From NCBI RefSeq assembly GCF_016598485.1, contig NZ_JAEMUW010000017.1, positions 62,001-126,000 on the forward strand: a DNA stretch of 64,000 nt, in the 5' to 3' direction. Shown here one piece after another: positions 42,597-51,047 of this stretch. This DNA comes from Micromonospora coerulea (lineage in GTDB: Bacteria > Actinomycetota > Actinomycetes > Mycobacteriales > Micromonosporaceae). How positions within the stretch are numbered: position 1 is the stretch's first letter; each line of letters starts with the position of its first letter. The position numbers and the translations under genes were made by a program. The notes beneath the pieces were generated by a model. It was not told the DNA's origin and made no database searches. It saw only the letters and a program-made list of their open reading frames with translations.

Positions 42597-43488
42597 TCCG
42601 CACCGGCAGGTCGAGGGCGCGCTCCCCGTCGGCGTACGTGGTGATGCCCGCGGCGACCAACTCCACGGTCCGGGCCCGATAGGTGCGCACAAGCGGGTGG
42701 TCGACGTGCGTGCCCTGGTAGATCCGCGGCTTCACCCGCATCAGGGTGCGCCGGTCGAACCGCCCGCCGACCACCACGTCCAGCAGCCCGTCGGTCGGGT
42801 CGGCATCGGGGCAGATGCGCATGCCGCCGCCGTAGCTGGCGCAGTTGCCCACCGCCACCAGCACCGCGTCGAGCTCCAGCTCCGCACCGTCGAGGCGCAG
42901 GGTGTACCGGCGCGGGCGCAGTCGGGCCAGCTCCACCAGGATCGCCAGGTCGTACCGGCGCGGGCCGCGCGGCCAGCGCATCCGGTTGGCGCGCTCGTTG
43001 ACGATCGCGTCGAAGCCGGCGGCCAGGACCGCGCCGTACCAGCGCTCGGCACCACCGTCCGGGTCGGTCAGCCGGGCCAGATCGACCGGGTGGGTGCGGC
43101 CGTCGCGCAGCGCGGCGGCGATCACGTCGGCCGCGGCGAGCGGGTCGGCGGGGAAGCCGGTGTCGACCGCGAAGTCGTTGCCGGTGCCGGCGGGCACCGG
43201 GCCGAACGGCACCGCCGTACCGGCGACCGCCTGCAACGCCCGGTGGACCGTGCCGTCACCGCCCACGGCGACCAGCGCGCCGGCGCCGTCGGCGACCGCG
43301 GCGTGGCACGCCGCCTCCGCCTCCGCCGGGGTGCCGGCCGCCAGCAGCCGGACCGGCCGACCGCCGGCGCTCAGCCGCTCCAGCAGCCGGGGCAGCAGGC
43401 CACGGTGCCGGCCCCGGCCGGCGGTCGGGTTGGCGAGCACGGCGACGGAGCCGGCCGGGACATGATCGTGCGCGGTCACGGCGAGCAC
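42559..43488 (-). CDS. Diacylglycerol kinase-family lipid kinase (YegS-like)
   Basis: 309 aa. ANPTAGRGRH near the N-terminus, GGDGTVHRALQAV as nucleotide-binding loop and PVPAGTGNDFA are the three blocks of the DAGK catalytic domain. The rest is a beta-sandwich with ICPDADPTDGLLDVVV. It phosphorylates a lipid such as diacylglycerol or a sphingoid analogue. ATG at 43488. Its 3' end overlaps the tail of the EamA gene on the other strand. Confidence 0.9.
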   Translation of the reverse strand: MLAVTAHDHVPAGSVAVLANPTAGRGRHRGLLPRLLERLSAGGRPVRLLAAGTPAEAEAACHAAVADGAGALVAVGGDGTVHRALQAVAGTAVPFGPVPAGTGNDFAVDTGFPADPLAAADVIAAALRDGRTHPVDLARLTDPDGGAERWYGAVLAAGFDAIVNERANRMRWPRGPRRYDLAILVELARLRPRRYTLRLDGAELELDAVLVAVGNCASYGGGMRICPDADPTDGLLDVVVGGRFDRRTLMRVKPRIYQGTHVDHPLVRTYRARTVELVAAGITTYADGERALDLPVRISAVPRAVRLLR

Positions 43489-43527
43489 CGTACGGTACGA
43501 CCGGCGCCGCCCACCAGGGGAGACGGC

Positions 43528-43729
43528 CTACTCTCGACCGAGGATCGCCGCGACCGTCGGGGTGGCCATCGCCCGGGGGCACCCGGGCCAGCCAGGTCAC
43601 CTGGTCGGCCGCGCCAAGGTCGCCGGCGTCCGGGTCGTGAAACGGCGCCTCGCTGGCCCCCTCGGGCGAGGCCGGCGGGCTCGCCCCGCTGCCGCGCAGC
43701 GCGGCGGCGACGACGGCGGCCTCCACCAG
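43528..43729 (-). pseudogene. Possible small frameshifted gene upstream of the lipid kinase
   Basis: On the minus strand, codons with strong third-position GC run from about 43729 (EEQAALVEAAVVAAALRGS just around the start) to DQVTWLARVPPG near 43570. The coding pattern then moves by one base to a second frame reading MATPTVAAILGRE with a TAG at 43530-43528. One extra base near 43570 would explain this. No family is recognised and no firm start is visible. The gap 43489-43837 holds nothing else. Confidence 0.3.
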
Positions 43730-43837
43730 GGCGGCCTGCTCCTCGACCGGCGGGCCCCGCAGCCCGGCCGGCGGCGGGAGGAGCGCACGACGCGAGCGTA
43801 GGGAGCGCCTCCGTGCCCCACGAGATCCCGGTGAGGA

Positions 43838-44881
43838 TCAGAAGGTGATGCGGACCTTCAGCGCGGTGCGCTCGTCCATCGCCCGGTAACCGTCCGGCAC
43901 CGCGTCGAGGGAGACCGACCGGTCGAACACCGGCGACGGGTCGATGGTGCCGTCGAGGACGTCGGCGAGCAGTTCCGGGAGGTAGGCCCGGGCCGGTGCG
44001 ACGCCACCGCCGAGCGCGACGTTGCGGCCGAACATCTGGCCGATGTCCACGCCGGCGCTGCCGCCGTGCGGCACGCCGACGTAGCCGACCGCGCCGCCGT
44101 CGCGGGCGATGGAGATCGCGGTACGCATCGACTCCTCGGTGCCGACCGCCTCCAGCACGGCGTGCGCACCCTGCCCCTTGGTGAGCTCCCTGACGGCGGC
44201 GATGGCGGCCTCGCCCCGCTCGGCTACCACGTCCGTGGCGCCGAAGGAGCGGGCGATGTCGGTACGGGCGGTGTGCCGGCCCAGCGCGATGATCTGCTCG
44301 GCCCCGAGCCGCCGGGCGGCGAGCACCCCGCAGAGGCCGACCGCGCCGTCGCCGACCACGGCCACGGTGGCGCCGGGGCGCACCCGGGCGGCCAGGGCGG
44401 CGTGGTGGCCGGTGCACATCACGTCGGACAGCGCGAGCAGCGCGGTCAGCAGCCGCTCGTCGCCCGCCGCCTCGGCGGGCAGCTTGACCAGCGTGCCGTC
44501 GGCGTACGGGACGCGGACCGCTTCACCCTGACCACCGTCGGAGCCGGGCTCGCCCCAGAAGCCGCCGTGCGGGCAGGAGGTCTGCAGGCCCTCCCGGCAG
44601 AAGTCGCAGACGCCGTCGGACCAGACGAACGGGGCCACCACCAGGTCCCCCACCCGCACGGAGCTGACCTCGGCCCCGGTGGCCTCGACCACGCCGAGGA
44701 ACTCGTGGCCGATCCGCTGCCCGGGCTGGCGCTTGGCCACGCCGCGGTACGCCCACAGGTCGCTACCGCAGATGCAGGCGAGCACGACGCGGACGACGGC
44801 GTCGCCGGGGGTACGGACGGCCGCGTCCGGCACCTCCTCGACCCGGATGTCGTTCGGTCCGTGGATCACAGTGGCGCGCAT
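43838..44881 (-). CDS. Zinc-dependent alcohol dehydrogenase family protein
   Basis: 347 aa MDR dehydrogenase. The catalytic-zinc region reads CICGSDLWAYRG and GHEFLGVV; the structural-zinc lobe reads DGVCDFCREGLQTSC, where Asp replaces the first of the four usual cysteines. The Rossmann fold has VVGDGAVGLCGV for NAD(P). Substrate unknown. The ATG at 44881 has GGAGGA ten bases upstream. It stands between the lipid kinase and the debranching-enzyme gene, without clear functional link. Confidence 0.9.
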   Translation of the reverse strand: MRATVIHGPNDIRVEEVPDAAVRTPGDAVVRVVLACICGSDLWAYRGVAKRQPGQRIGHEFLGVVEATGAEVSSVRVGDLVVAPFVWSDGVCDFCREGLQTSCPHGGFWGEPGSDGGQGEAVRVPYADGTLVKLPAEAAGDERLLTALLALSDVMCTGHHAALAARVRPGATVAVVGDGAVGLCGVLAARRLGAEQIIALGRHTARTDIARSFGATDVVAERGEAAIAAVRELTKGQGAHAVLEAVGTEESMRTAISIARDGGAVGYVGVPHGGSAGVDIGQMFGRNVALGGGVAPARAYLPELLADVLDGTIDPSPVFDRSVSLDAVPDGYRAMDERTALKVRITF

Positions 44882-44980
44882 GACGGGATGTCCTCCGGGT
44901 GGGCGGTGGTGGGCAGTCGGGCCGGACGGGCCGGCGCCCCGCGGAACGCTGGACCCGGCCCGGACGTCCGCCAACCTACG

Positions 44981-47035
44981 TCAGCTGGCGTCCGCGCGGG
45001 CCAGCCCGCTGCCGATCACGTCGATCCGGCCCCACCGCCCGGGAATGTCCAGCAGCTCCACCCGGCCGAACCGCGCCGGCACCCGCGGCTCCATCACCAG
45101 GTGCTCACCCACCGGTTCCAGCCCGAGCAGGGCCCGCAACAGCAGGAATGTCGCGCCCGTGGCCAGGGCCTGCGGGCTGTTCGCCCCCGGATAGAGCACC
45201 GGGTAGCGCGTCAGCTCCCGGGGGTAGCCGGCGAAGGCCTCCGGCAGCCGGCCATCGACGTAGTGCGCCGCGTCGATGATCCCCTCGGCGATCCGGCCCG
45301 CCTCTTCGGTGAAGCCGTACCGGCGCAGTCCCCAGGCGATCAGCGCGTTGTCGAACGGCCAGACGGTGCCCACCTGGTAGCCCAGCGGGTTGTACCGCGC
45401 CTGCCCCTCGGCCAGGGTCCGCACCCCCCAGCCGGAAAAGAGCCGCGGACCGAGCAGGTGCGCGGCGACCTGGGCGGCCCGCGACTCGTCGACGATGCCG
45501 CTCCACAGCAGGTGCCCCATGTTGGAGGCGAGCGCGTCGACCTGCCGACCCTCCGCGTCCAGCGCCAGCGCGTAGTAGCCCCGGTCGGCGATCCAGAAGT
45601 CCCGCTCGAACCGCTCCCGCAGCGCGGCGGCCTCCCGCTCCAGCCGGTCCGCGTACGCCGGGTCGCCCCAGAACTCGCGGGCCAGCCGGGCCCCGCGCCG
45701 CTTCGCGTCGTACGCGTACCCCTGCAACTCGCACGTGGCGCGGGGCGGTTCGGGCAGCCGGCCGTCGGCGTAGCAGATGGCCTCCGTGGATTCCTTCCAG
45801 CTCTGGTTCTCCAGGCCGTTCCGCTCGTTGCGCCGCCGGTAGCGGACATACCCGTCGCCGAGGAGGTCGCCGTACTCGTCGATCCAGTTCAGCGCGGCCC
45901 GGGCCTCGTCCTCGAACTCCCGCACCAGCGCCGCGTCGCCGGTCCACCGCTCGTACTCGTCCAGCAGGATCACGTAGAGCGGGGTGACGTCGGCACTGCC
46001 GTAGTACGGCGACTCCGGCCGCTCCTCGAAGGCCGTCAGCTCGCCGTAGCGGAACTCGCGCAGGATCTTGCCCGGCTCCTCGTCGCGGAAGTCGTCGAGC
46101 ACCGTGCCCTGGTCGGTGCTGAGCATCCGCAGCGTGGCCCCGGCCAGCTCCGGGGCGACCGGCAGCGCCTGGAAGCTGGTCAGGATGCTGTCCCGGCCGG
46201 TGATGGTGGCGTGCCAGGGCAGGCCGGCCGCGGGCATCGCCTCGGTCGGGAGGGCGAGCGGCGAGTACCGCAGCGCGGCCAGGTCGACCAGGCTGCGCCG
46301 GTAGGTGGCGGTGACCGCGGCCCAGTCGCAGGTCAGCTGCGGCGCCCGGGCCAGCCAGGTCGCCAGGTCCTCCTGCTGTTCCGCGGTGGTCCGTCGGGGC
46401 CGGCGGTCCAGCGGCTCCCGCACGTCCCGGCCGTCCGGCCGCAGCACCAGCGCCAGGACCCGCAGCGTCGTCGTCCACTCCCGGTTCGGCTCCACCCGGA
46501 CGGTGTACGTCAGACCGCGCTCGTCGACGGCGGCCGGCTCGCTGGTGGAGATCACGGTTTCCCGGCGGAATTTCTCCCGGCGGTAGCCGAGCCGCAGGCA
46601 TCCGTCCTCGACCCGCCGGTAGAGGTCACCCATCGGTACCCACTCCCGGGTGACCATGTAGAGCGGCGAGAAGTCGCTGGCCACGTCCATCCGTACGGTG
46701 AACTCCACCGGCTCGCGGTCGTGGTTGAGCACGGTCAGCCGCTCCTCGAAGACGCCGGCGTTGATGGACCGCTCCCGGATCACCGAGGCCTTCGCGTCCA
46801 CGTAGTGGGTCGGCTCGCCGGGCACCAGGAAGAAGCGCATGGCGAAGTAGTCCCGCTCGGCGATGGAGAGCGCGTGCAGCCGTTCCCCGTTGAGGCTCAG
46901 CCGCCACAGCGACAGGAAACGGGTGTCCATGTCGAAGAAGCCCGACGGGTGGGCGACGCTCGGCTCGATGTCACCGCTGTCCGCGCTGAGCACGAAGATG
47001 TTGCCGTCCAGTACCCGGACCATGTTCGCGGTCAT
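44981..47035 (-). CDS. Glycogen-debranching-enzyme-like glycosidase (amylo-alpha-1,6-glucosidase family)
   Basis: 684 aa. The N-terminal ~250 residues match the bacterial GDE N-terminal domain (VLSADSGDIEPS, GFFDMDTRFLS, ERDYFA). The C-terminal ~400 residues form an (alpha/alpha)6 barrel with TGRDSILTSFQALP, WKESTEAICYADG, ACELQGYAYDAK-like and LGYQVGTVWPFDNALI blocks. It probably acts on alpha-glucans or trehalose-related glycans in the cytosol; no signal peptide. Coupled by ATGA overlap to the SCP2 gene upstream. Confidence 0.85.
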   Translation of the reverse strand: MTANMVRVLDGNIFVLSADSGDIEPSVAHPSGFFDMDTRFLSLWRLSLNGERLHALSIAERDYFAMRFFLVPGEPTHYVDAKASVIRERSINAGVFEERLTVLNHDREPVEFTVRMDVASDFSPLYMVTREWVPMGDLYRRVEDGCLRLGYRREKFRRETVISTSEPAAVDERGLTYTVRVEPNREWTTTLRVLALVLRPDGRDVREPLDRRPRRTTAEQQEDLATWLARAPQLTCDWAAVTATYRRSLVDLAALRYSPLALPTEAMPAAGLPWHATITGRDSILTSFQALPVAPELAGATLRMLSTDQGTVLDDFRDEEPGKILREFRYGELTAFEERPESPYYGSADVTPLYVILLDEYERWTGDAALVREFEDEARAALNWIDEYGDLLGDGYVRYRRRNERNGLENQSWKESTEAICYADGRLPEPPRATCELQGYAYDAKRRGARLAREFWGDPAYADRLEREAAALRERFERDFWIADRGYYALALDAEGRQVDALASNMGHLLWSGIVDESRAAQVAAHLLGPRLFSGWGVRTLAEGQARYNPLGYQVGTVWPFDNALIAWGLRRYGFTEEAGRIAEGIIDAAHYVDGRLPEAFAGYPRELTRYPVLYPGANSPQALATGATFLLLRALLGLEPVGEHLVMEPRVPARFGRVELLDIPGRWGRIDVIGSGLARADAS

Positions 47036-47409
47036 CCCGGCTCCCGGCGGTCACGGGCCACGGCGCGCGGGTGTCGCGCGCCGGGCGGCGCGGCGAAGAG
47101 CCGTTCCAGCAGGACGATGAAGCGGAACTGGCCCTCCGTGGTGATGTCGTTGCGCAGCCACGCCGGTAGCGGCTTGATCTCGCCCCGCGCCATCCGGGCG
47201 AAGAGCGCCCGATCGGTGTGGATGACCGCGTCCGCCGCGCGCTCGTCCCGGGACACCTCGACCCGCCCGTCGGCGATGGTGAGGTGCCAGAGCTCGACAC
47301 CGTCCTCCCCGGTCAGCTCGAACCGGACGGTGCCGCGGGTCTTGCGCAGCAGGCGCTGGTGCCCGCCGCCGGCGAGCCGGTCGAAGAACGCCCCGATGGG
47401 ATCCGACAC
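47032..47409 (-). CDS. SCP2 sterol-binding-domain protein
   Basis: 125 aa. TVRFELTGEDGVELWHLTIADGRVEVSRD-type strands (key parts FELTGEDG, WHLTIADG) and AVIHTDRALFARMARGEI are the SCP2 fold. It may bind a lipid or act as an accessory domain. The GTG at 47409 has GGGAGG upstream and is preferred over an open extension to 47637. First gene of a pair with the debranching-like enzyme. Confidence 0.85.
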   Translation of the reverse strand: MSDPIGAFFDRLAGGGHQRLLRKTRGTVRFELTGEDGVELWHLTIADGRVEVSRDERAADAVIHTDRALFARMARGEIKPLPAWLRNDITTEGQFRFIVLLERLFAAPPGARHPRAVARDRREPG

Positions 47410-47605
47410 CGCACCGCCTCCCGCGTGATCGCCGTCGGAGCGGACGGTCCCCGGGCGGATTCGTGGCCGCGCAGCGGCGACGACCGATCCGTCCGTGCTC
47501 CCCTGGCGCGGACCCAGCCTATCGCCGGTCCTGGGTGGGCACGTCCGGATCGGCCAGACGCGGGGGCGCCGCGGCACCCGTACCGGCGGCGGGCAGGATG
47601 ACGGG

Positions 47606-48490
47606 ATGCGCCTGGTCTCCCTGCTGCCGTCCGCCACCGAGATCGTCTACGCCCTGGGCCTCGCGGAGGACCTGGTCGGGGTCACCTTCGAATGCGAGCT
47701 GCCGGCGGCCGACCGGGCCGCCATGACCGTCGTGGTGGGCGGCCGCGACACCCGGGGCATGAGCCCCGGCGAGATCGACGCCTACGTCAAGGGGCAGCTG
47801 GCCGCCGGTGCCGACCTCTACACCCTGCACGCGGGCGCGCTGGCCGGGCTCGACCCGGACCTGATCCTCACCCAGGACCTGTGCCGGGTCTGCGCCCTGC
47901 CGGCCGGCCGGGTGGCCGACGCCGTGGACCACCTGGGCTGCCGGGCGGACGTGCTGTCGCTGGATCCGTACACCCTGGAGGAGGTGCTCGGCACGATCCT
48001 CGCCGTGGGGGCGGCGGCCCGCGTACCGGATCGGGCGGAGGCGCTGGTCGACGGCCTGCGGGCGCGGCTGGCGGAGGTTGCCGCCGCGGTGGCCGGCCGG
48101 ACGCGGCGGCGGGTCGCGGTGGTGGAGTGGGTCGACCCCCCGTTCGGCGCCGGGCACTGGATCCCCGACCAGGTCCGCGCGGCTGGCGGCGACCCGGTCG
48201 CCGCCCATCCCGGCGCCCGCTCCGCCCCCACGACCTGGGCGGCGCTGGCCGCGGCCGCGCCGGAGGTCGTGCTGGTCACCCCGTGCGGCTTCCACCTCGA
48301 CGGGGCGGCCGTGCAGGCGGCCGCGGTGGCACCGCACTTCCCCGACGCGGAGGTCTGGGCCCTCGACGCGGACGGGCTGATCGTGCGCGCGGGTCCCCGA
48401 CTCGTCGACGGGGTCGCGGCCATCGCGGCGATCCTGCACCCGGACGCCGTGCCCGCCCCGCTGCCGGGCAGCATCCGCCGGGTGGCCTGA
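47606..48490 (+). CDS. Cytosolic BtuF-like cobalamin-binding-family protein
   Basis: 294 aa. LVSLLPSATEIVYALGL at the extreme N-terminus, DLILTQDLCRVCALP and VLSLDPYTLEEVLGTI are the conserved blocks of the BtuF/Fe-B12 periplasmic-binding fold. There is no signal peptide or lipobox, so the protein stays in the cytoplasm. Such unexported members are common in actinomycetes and annotated as cobalamin-binding proteins; the true ligand is unclear. ATG at 47606 after GGATGACGGG. Not linked to any transporter gene. Confidence 0.85.
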   Translation: MRLVSLLPSATEIVYALGLAEDLVGVTFECELPAADRAAMTVVVGGRDTRGMSPGEIDAYVKGQLAAGADLYTLHAGALAGLDPDLILTQDLCRVCALPAGRVADAVDHLGCRADVLSLDPYTLEEVLGTILAVGAAARVPDRAEALVDGLRARLAEVAAAVAGRTRRRVAVVEWVDPPFGAGHWIPDQVRAAGGDPVAAHPGARSAPTTWAALAAAAPEVVLVTPCGFHLDGAAVQAAAVAPHFPDAEVWALDADGLIVRAGPRLVDGVAAIAAILHPDAVPAPLPGSIRRVA

Positions 48491-48606
48491 ACAGCCACCG
48501 GGCCGAGTCCCCGCGCCGCCTCCGGTCACGGTCGTCACCGGACGCGAATACCACTTGCCGGGCAGCGCCGCCGCGGGCATGGTGGCGGCGAGGCGGGAGG
48601 TGGGTG

Positions 48607-49197
48607 GTGGAGTTGCTGCGGACCAGCCTGCACCGGGCGGCCGGTCTGCGGGCGCCCACGGTGGTGCTGGTCGAGGGCGCCAGCGACCGGCGCGCGCTGG
48701 AGGCGCTGGCCCGGCGAGGTGGGCGTTCGCTGGACGAGGTGGCGATCGTGCCGATGGGCGGGATCACCAACATCGGCCACTTCCTCGACCTGTTCGGCCC
48801 CCGCGGCCTCGACCGGAGGCTCGCCGGCCTCTACGACGTCGCCGAGGAGGGGTACGTCCGGCGTGGCCTGGAGCGGGCCGGACTGGGCGCGGCCCCGTCC
48901 CGCGAGCGGCTGGCCGCCCTCGGCTTCCAGGTGTGCGTGGCAGACCTGGAGGACGAGTTGATCCGCGCCCTCGGGGTGGCGGCGGTCGAGCAGGTCGTCG
49001 AGGCGGCCGGCGAGCTGCGCTCGTTTCACCGGTTCCAGCGCCAGCCCGCCCAGCAGGACCGGCCGCTGGCCGCCCAGCTCCACCGGTTCATCGGCACCCG
49101 CTCCGGACGCAAGGCCCGCTACGCGGACCTGCTCGCCGACGCGCTCCCACCCGCCCGGGTGCCCCCGGCGCTCGACCGGCTCCTGGCGCGGCTGTGA
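48607..49197 (+). CDS. Stand-alone TOPRIM-domain protein (OLD-nuclease-like)
   Basis: 196 aa. VVLVEGASDRRALEALA is the TOPRIM first strand with the catalytic Glu, followed by VAIVPMGGITNIGHFLDLF and CVADLEDELIRALG, where the DxE pair (Asp-Leu-Glu-Asp) completes the acidic site. It lacks the ABC ATPase domain of OLD-family nucleases. Probably a nuclease or nucleotidyl-transfer fold protein in DNA repair or RNA metabolism. GTG at 48607 has GGGAGG six bases upstream. Confidence 0.8.
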   Translation: MELLRTSLHRAAGLRAPTVVLVEGASDRRALEALARRGGRSLDEVAIVPMGGITNIGHFLDLFGPRGLDRRLAGLYDVAEEGYVRRGLERAGLGAAPSRERLAALGFQVCVADLEDELIRALGVAAVEQVVEAAGELRSFHRFQRQPAQQDRPLAAQLHRFIGTRSGRKARYADLLADALPPARVPPALDRLLARL

Positions 49198-49218
49198 CGG
49201 CCGCACCCCCCGCTACGC

Positions 49219-49249
49219 CGAACGCCGCCCCCATTCGGGGCGGCGTTCG
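49219..49249. terminator. Strong bidirectional hairpin terminator
   Basis: CGAACGCCGCCCC (49219-49231) pairs perfectly with GGGGCGGCGTTCG (49237-49249), a 13-bp stem with loop CATTC. It lies between the TOPRIM gene and the convergent tatC gene. Confidence 0.85.
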
Positions 49250-49271
49250 CGCGTCGGTGACCGGCGACCGC

Positions 49272-50225
49272 TCAGGTCATGTCGTCGTAGCGGCGCTCGA
49301 TCGGCGCGGGGGCGGCGACCGGTTCCGGCACTCCGATCGGGGCGACCGCATCGACCCGCTGCCCCGCCCCGACCGGATCGGCGGTCAGGTCCAACGGCGA
49401 CACCTCGTCGTCGCCGACGCCGGAGTACATCTCCCGGCCCCGGCCGCGCCGCTTGTCGTTGAGGAAGGCCACCCCGACCGCGACGAAGTAGAGCAGGGAG
49501 AGCGCGGTGGCCAGCAGCGTCATGCCGAACGGGCCCGGGTCCGGCGTGGCGACGGCGGCGAAGGCGAACGAAATGAAGATCACCACGCGCCACCAGCTCA
49601 GCAGGCGCTTCGCGCTGGCCAGGCCGGCGAAGTTCAGCATGAGCAGGATCAGCGGGAACTCGAACGCCACCCCGAACAGCAGGATCATGTTCGTGACGAA
49701 CCCGATGTACGCGGAGACCTCGAACTGGTTGGACAGCCCGCCCACCCCGGAGTCCATCAGGAACCCAAGGCCCTTGTCGACCACGACGTAGGCCAGCACC
49801 GCGCCGGCCGCGAACAGCGGCGCGGCGATCGACACGAAGAGGTAGGCCCACTTGCGCTCGTGCCGGTGCAGGCCGGGCGCGATGAAGGCCCAGAGCTGGT
49901 AGAGCCAGACCGGCCCGCCGACGATCAGGCCGATCCACAGGGCGAGCTTCAGCTTCAGGATGAAACCGGTCGTCGGCGTCAGGGCCAGGAGGTCCTGGCA
50001 CTGTCCGAGCGCGTCAGTCGTGTCGGGCAGCCGGCAGTACGGCCGCTTCAGCACCAGGAAGACCGGGTCAGCCAGCCAGAAGCCGACGATCAGGCCCGTG
50101 ACGATCGCCAGCGAGGCGCGGAACAGGCGGGTACGCAGCTCACGGATGTGCTCCATGAGCGTCATGGAGCCGTCGGCGGCCCGTTCGAAGGTGCTCGGGC
50201 CGCGCTTGCGGAGCGCGAAGGCCAC
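49272..50225 (-). CDS. tatC: Twin-arginine translocase subunit TatC
   Basis: 317 aa with six membrane helices. The family start MTLMEHIRELRTRLFRA and the conserved first periplasmic/cytoplasmic loops (GPVWLYQLWAFIAPGLHRHERKW) that form the signal-recognition surface are clear. The C-terminus extends ~60 residues beyond the last helix. It receives folded Tat substrates such as the RR-signal proteins at 13.2 kb and 33.8 kb. GTG at 50225, 18 bases after the tatA stop; order as in M. tuberculosis Rv2094c-Rv2093c. Confidence 0.97.
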   Translation of the reverse strand: MAFALRKRGPSTFERAADGSMTLMEHIRELRTRLFRASLAIVTGLIVGFWLADPVFLVLKRPYCRLPDTTDALGQCQDLLALTPTTGFILKLKLALWIGLIVGGPVWLYQLWAFIAPGLHRHERKWAYLFVSIAAPLFAAGAVLAYVVVDKGLGFLMDSGVGGLSNQFEVSAYIGFVTNMILLFGVAFEFPLILLMLNFAGLASAKRLLSWWRVVIFISFAFAAVATPDPGPFGMTLLATALSLLYFVAVGVAFLNDKRRGRGREMYSGVGDDEVSPLDLTADPVGAGQRVDAVAPIGVPEPVAAPAPIERRYDDMT

Positions 50226-50243
50226 GGTGGTCGGGCCCTTCGG

Positions 50244-50573
50244 TCAGTTCTCGCGGACGCGCTGCACCGGGTCGACCGGCGGGGCGACCGGCTGCTGCGG
50301 CTGCGGGGCGTACTGCTGCTGCGGGGGCTGCTGCGGCGCGTAGCCCGGCTGCGGCTGCTGACCGGCGTACGGCGGGAGCGGCTGGTAGCCGGTCTGCGCG
50401 TCGGCCTTCTCGGCCAGGTCACGGTCGTCGTCGTGCAGGCTCTTGGTCTCGGCCTTGATGATCCGCAGCGAGCGGCCCAGCGAGCGGGCCGCGTCGGGGA
50501 GCCGCTTCGCGCCGAACAGCAGGATCAGCACGACCACGAGTACGGCGATGTGCCACGGCTTGAGGGCACCCAT
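50244..50573 (-). CDS. tatA: Twin-arginine translocase subunit TatA
   Basis: 109 aa. One N-terminal membrane helix (WHIAVLVVVLILLFG) is followed at once by the amphipathic helix (AKRLPDAARSLGRSLRIIK), the classic TatA layout with the FG hinge. The C-terminal half is Gln/Pro/Tyr-rich and disordered. Upstream of tatC in the same operon. No tatB is visible in the window. Confidence 0.96.
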   Translation of the reverse strand: MGALKPWHIAVLVVVLILLFGAKRLPDAARSLGRSLRIIKAETKSLHDDDRDLAEKADAQTGYQPLPPYAGQQPQPGYAPQQPPQQQYAPQPQQPVAPPVDPVQRVREN

Positions 50574-50788
50574 GGGAAGCTCCAGTCGCTCTGTGTCGGT
50601 GAGGGGCGGTCGCAGCCCATCGTACGTGCGCCGAGAGCGGTTGCCACCCCGCCGGGTCGGTCGGTGCAGGCCCGGCCGGTGAAGTCTCGACCAACCCGCG
50701 GTGTCCCGTCAACCGTCTGCGGCGGCGCGTTCGTGCGCGCAACCCCCCGGAACGCGCAGCTACCGCGCGGCGAACCGACCGGGATCGA

Positions 50789-51037
50789 TCACTTGCCGCG
50801 CTTCGCCTTGATCAACCCGACCCGCTCCTGGGCGGTGGCGGCGCGGCTCTGCAACGCCTCGGCCCGCACCTGGAGCGCCTCGGCGGCGGACCGCAGCCCT
50901 TCCGCCTCGGCCTGGCGCCGCTGCAGCGCCACCGCCGCCCGGCGCAGCCGGGGCAGCCGGACCAGCACCGGCCGCACCGCCAGGGCCAGCACGACCAGCG
51001 CGAAGAGCACCACCGCGAGCACGATCCAGGTCACCAC
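50789..51037 (-). CDS. Small single-span membrane protein with coiled-coil tail
   Basis: 82 aa. One N-terminal helix (WIVLAVVLFALVVLALAV) and then an Ala/Gln/Glu/Arg-rich helical tail ending in Lys. No named family. It lies between pafC and tatA on the same strand, 10 bases after the pafC stop, and is probably co-transcribed. Bases 50574-50788 show no gene. Confidence 0.75.
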   Translation of the reverse strand: MVTWIVLAVVLFALVVLALAVRPVLVRLPRLRRAAVALQRRQAEAEGLRSAAEALQVRAEALQSRAATAQERVGLIKAKRGK

Positions 51038-51047
51038 GGCGGCCAGC

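Noticed and set aside
44066..47428. Plus-strand open frame of 1120 codons
   Set aside because: Antisense to the dehydrogenase, debranching-like and SCP2 genes, no recognisable domain and repetitive charged composition.
50276..50400. Gln/Pro-rich repeat in tatA as a separate repeat element
   Set aside because: It is ordinary low-complexity coding sequence of the disordered TatA tail.
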